DNA of 14,024 nt, taken from NCBI GenBank assembly GCA_035653595.1, contig DASRBO010000152.1, forward strand, positions 1 through 14,024. The letters are read 5' to 3'. The notes under the pieces are model-generated. The model did no database searches, was not told the origin of the DNA, and was given only the letters and a program-made list of their open reading frames with translations. This document shows positions 13,556-14,024 of the stretch, piece after piece (position 1 is the first letter of the stretch; each line of letters opens with the position of its first letter). Origin of the DNA: DASRBO01 sp035653595. Lineage in GTDB: Bacteria; Actinomycetota; Acidimicrobiia; Acidimicrobiales; JAJPHE01. Made by a program: the position numbers and the translations under genes.

Positions 13556-13598
13556 CGCCGGGCGGGGGCTTCCCGTCGGGCCGGGGCCCCCGCCGGCG
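13556..13598. repeat. Inverted repeat upstream of the hypothetical gene promoter
   Basis: CGCCGGGCGGGGGC (13556-13569) and GCCCCCGCCGGCG (13586-13598) pair over 13 bp with one bulged G in the left arm, around a 16-bp loop. It ends 3 bp before the TAGCAT box of the downstream gene, mirroring the position of the repeat beside purL. The arms of the two repeats are not the same sequence. Confidence 0.45.
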
Positions 13599-13601
13599 AC
13601 C

Positions 13602-13607
13602 TAGCAT
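13602..13607 (+). promoter_or_regulatory. -10 box of the small hypothetical gene
   Basis: TAGCAT fits TANNNT and is followed by 8 bp and ATG 13616, giving a start site at about 13614-13616 and a leaderless or nearly leaderless mRNA. GGGG at 13609-13612 is too close to the ATG to be a good ribosome binding site. Confidence 0.45.
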
Positions 13608-13615
13608 TGGGGCAA

Positions 13616-14023
13616 ATGGCCGATACGCCGAAGTCAGCAATGTCGCCCGAACACAAAGAAGCGCTGTCCGCCGGGCGGGAGCAGAGCCGGGCGGTGCGCC
13701 GCTACCTCGAGGCCATCGAGCGCAACCGGCCCCGTCGCGGGCGCCGGCGCACCCCGGAGACCATCCAGCGCCAGCTCGACGCCATCGAGGCCAAGCTGGC
13801 CGACGCCGACGCCCTCACCCGGCTCAACCTGCTGCAGTCCCGCATCGACCTGCAGGCCGAGCTGGCCGGTCTCGGTGAGACCGAGGACGTGAGCGCCCTC
13901 GAGGAGGACTTCGTCAAGGCGGCCCGCGCCTACGGCGAGCGCAAGGGGATCAGCTACGAGGTGTGGCGCACCGCCGGTGTCGACGCCTCCGTGCTCAAAC
14001 GGGCGGGCATCACCCGGCCCTGA
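13616..14023 (+). CDS. Conserved-type hypothetical protein, charged, coiled-coil and RGR-containing
   Basis: This 135-residue cytoplasmic protein has no signal peptide or membrane helix. From about residue 9 it reads MSPEHKEALSAGREQSRAVR, a helix (YLEAIERN), then a very basic stretch PRRGRRRTPETI (39-50) with an RGR core. A long helix with heptad-like spacing follows (about 48-88, IQRQLDAIEAKLADADAL onward). The C-terminal block is FVKAARAYGERKGISYEVW and AGVDASVLKRAGITRP, which looks like a small helical fold. From memory this resembles an uncharacterised family common in Actinobacteria, but I know of no assigned function. The RGR stretch could contact DNA or RNA, which is only a guess. ATG 13616 fits the TAGCAT box; an in-frame ATG at codon 9 is a possible alternative start. 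It diverges from purL, and its first three codons match those of purL. Confidence 0.82.
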   Translation: MADTPKSAMSPEHKEALSAGREQSRAVRRYLEAIERNRPRRGRRRTPETIQRQLDAIEAKLADADALTRLNLLQSRIDLQAELAGLGETEDVSALEEDFVKAARAYGERKGISYEVWRTAGVDASVLKRAGITRP

Positions 14024-14024
14024 G

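Noticed and set aside
11430..13640. A 736-codon minus-strand frame shadowing purL
   Set aside because: It is purL read one frame off. It has no motifs and extreme Arg/Gly/Pro content.

Overview
The window is very GC-rich, uses GTG and TTG starts freely, has almost no space between genes, and carries actinobacterial-type promoters (TANNNT -10 boxes a few bases from the start codon). It most likely comes from the chromosome of a high-GC Actinomycetota. An Acidimicrobiia-like lineage is possible, but the sequence alone does not settle this. I see no mobile element, CRISPR array, tRNA or rRNA.

Positions 1-9496 form a glycan-assembly island. It holds nine glycosyltransferase (GT) genes, six of GT-B/GT4 type and three of GT-A/GT2 type, plus one CmoB-like SAM methyltransferase. 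A partial GT4 (1-172, minus) diverges from a GT2 (193-1179, plus) over only 20 bp. The methyltransferase (1251-2021, plus) runs tail-to-tail into a rhamnosyltransferase-like GT2 (1978-2958, minus). A five-gene plus-strand operon follows (3005-8316: GT4, GT4, GT2, GT4, GT4), in which every junction is a 4-nt stop/start overlap. It runs tail-to-tail into a minus-strand GT4 of the sugar-transferase/TIGR03087-like type (8297-9496). The likely shared job is stepwise assembly, and perhaps O-methylation, of a surface polysaccharide, glycolipid or glycan. No flippase, polymerase, priming transferase or nucleotide-sugar enzyme lies inside the window, so the product cannot be named.

Next, on the plus strand, is an exported, membrane-anchored TIM-barrel glycosidase resembling GH113 (9748-11256). 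Its 3' end overlaps that of purL (11210-13444, minus), which encodes the large subunit of FGAM synthase of purine biosynthesis. Divergent from purL is a small, charged, conserved-type protein of unknown function (13616-14023). The 171-bp purL/hypothetical gap carries two long inverted repeats, one directly upstream of each -10 box.

The most interesting signals are regulatory and architectural. A TANNNT box lies 6-10 bp upstream of most start codons that are not inside the operon, which suggests leaderless transcripts. Two of these boxes are symmetric and could fire on both strands. All three convergent gene pairs overlap at their 3' ends. The divergent purL and hypothetical genes begin with nearly the same promoter-to-codon-3 sequence. 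I did not find a clearly new defence or mobile system.
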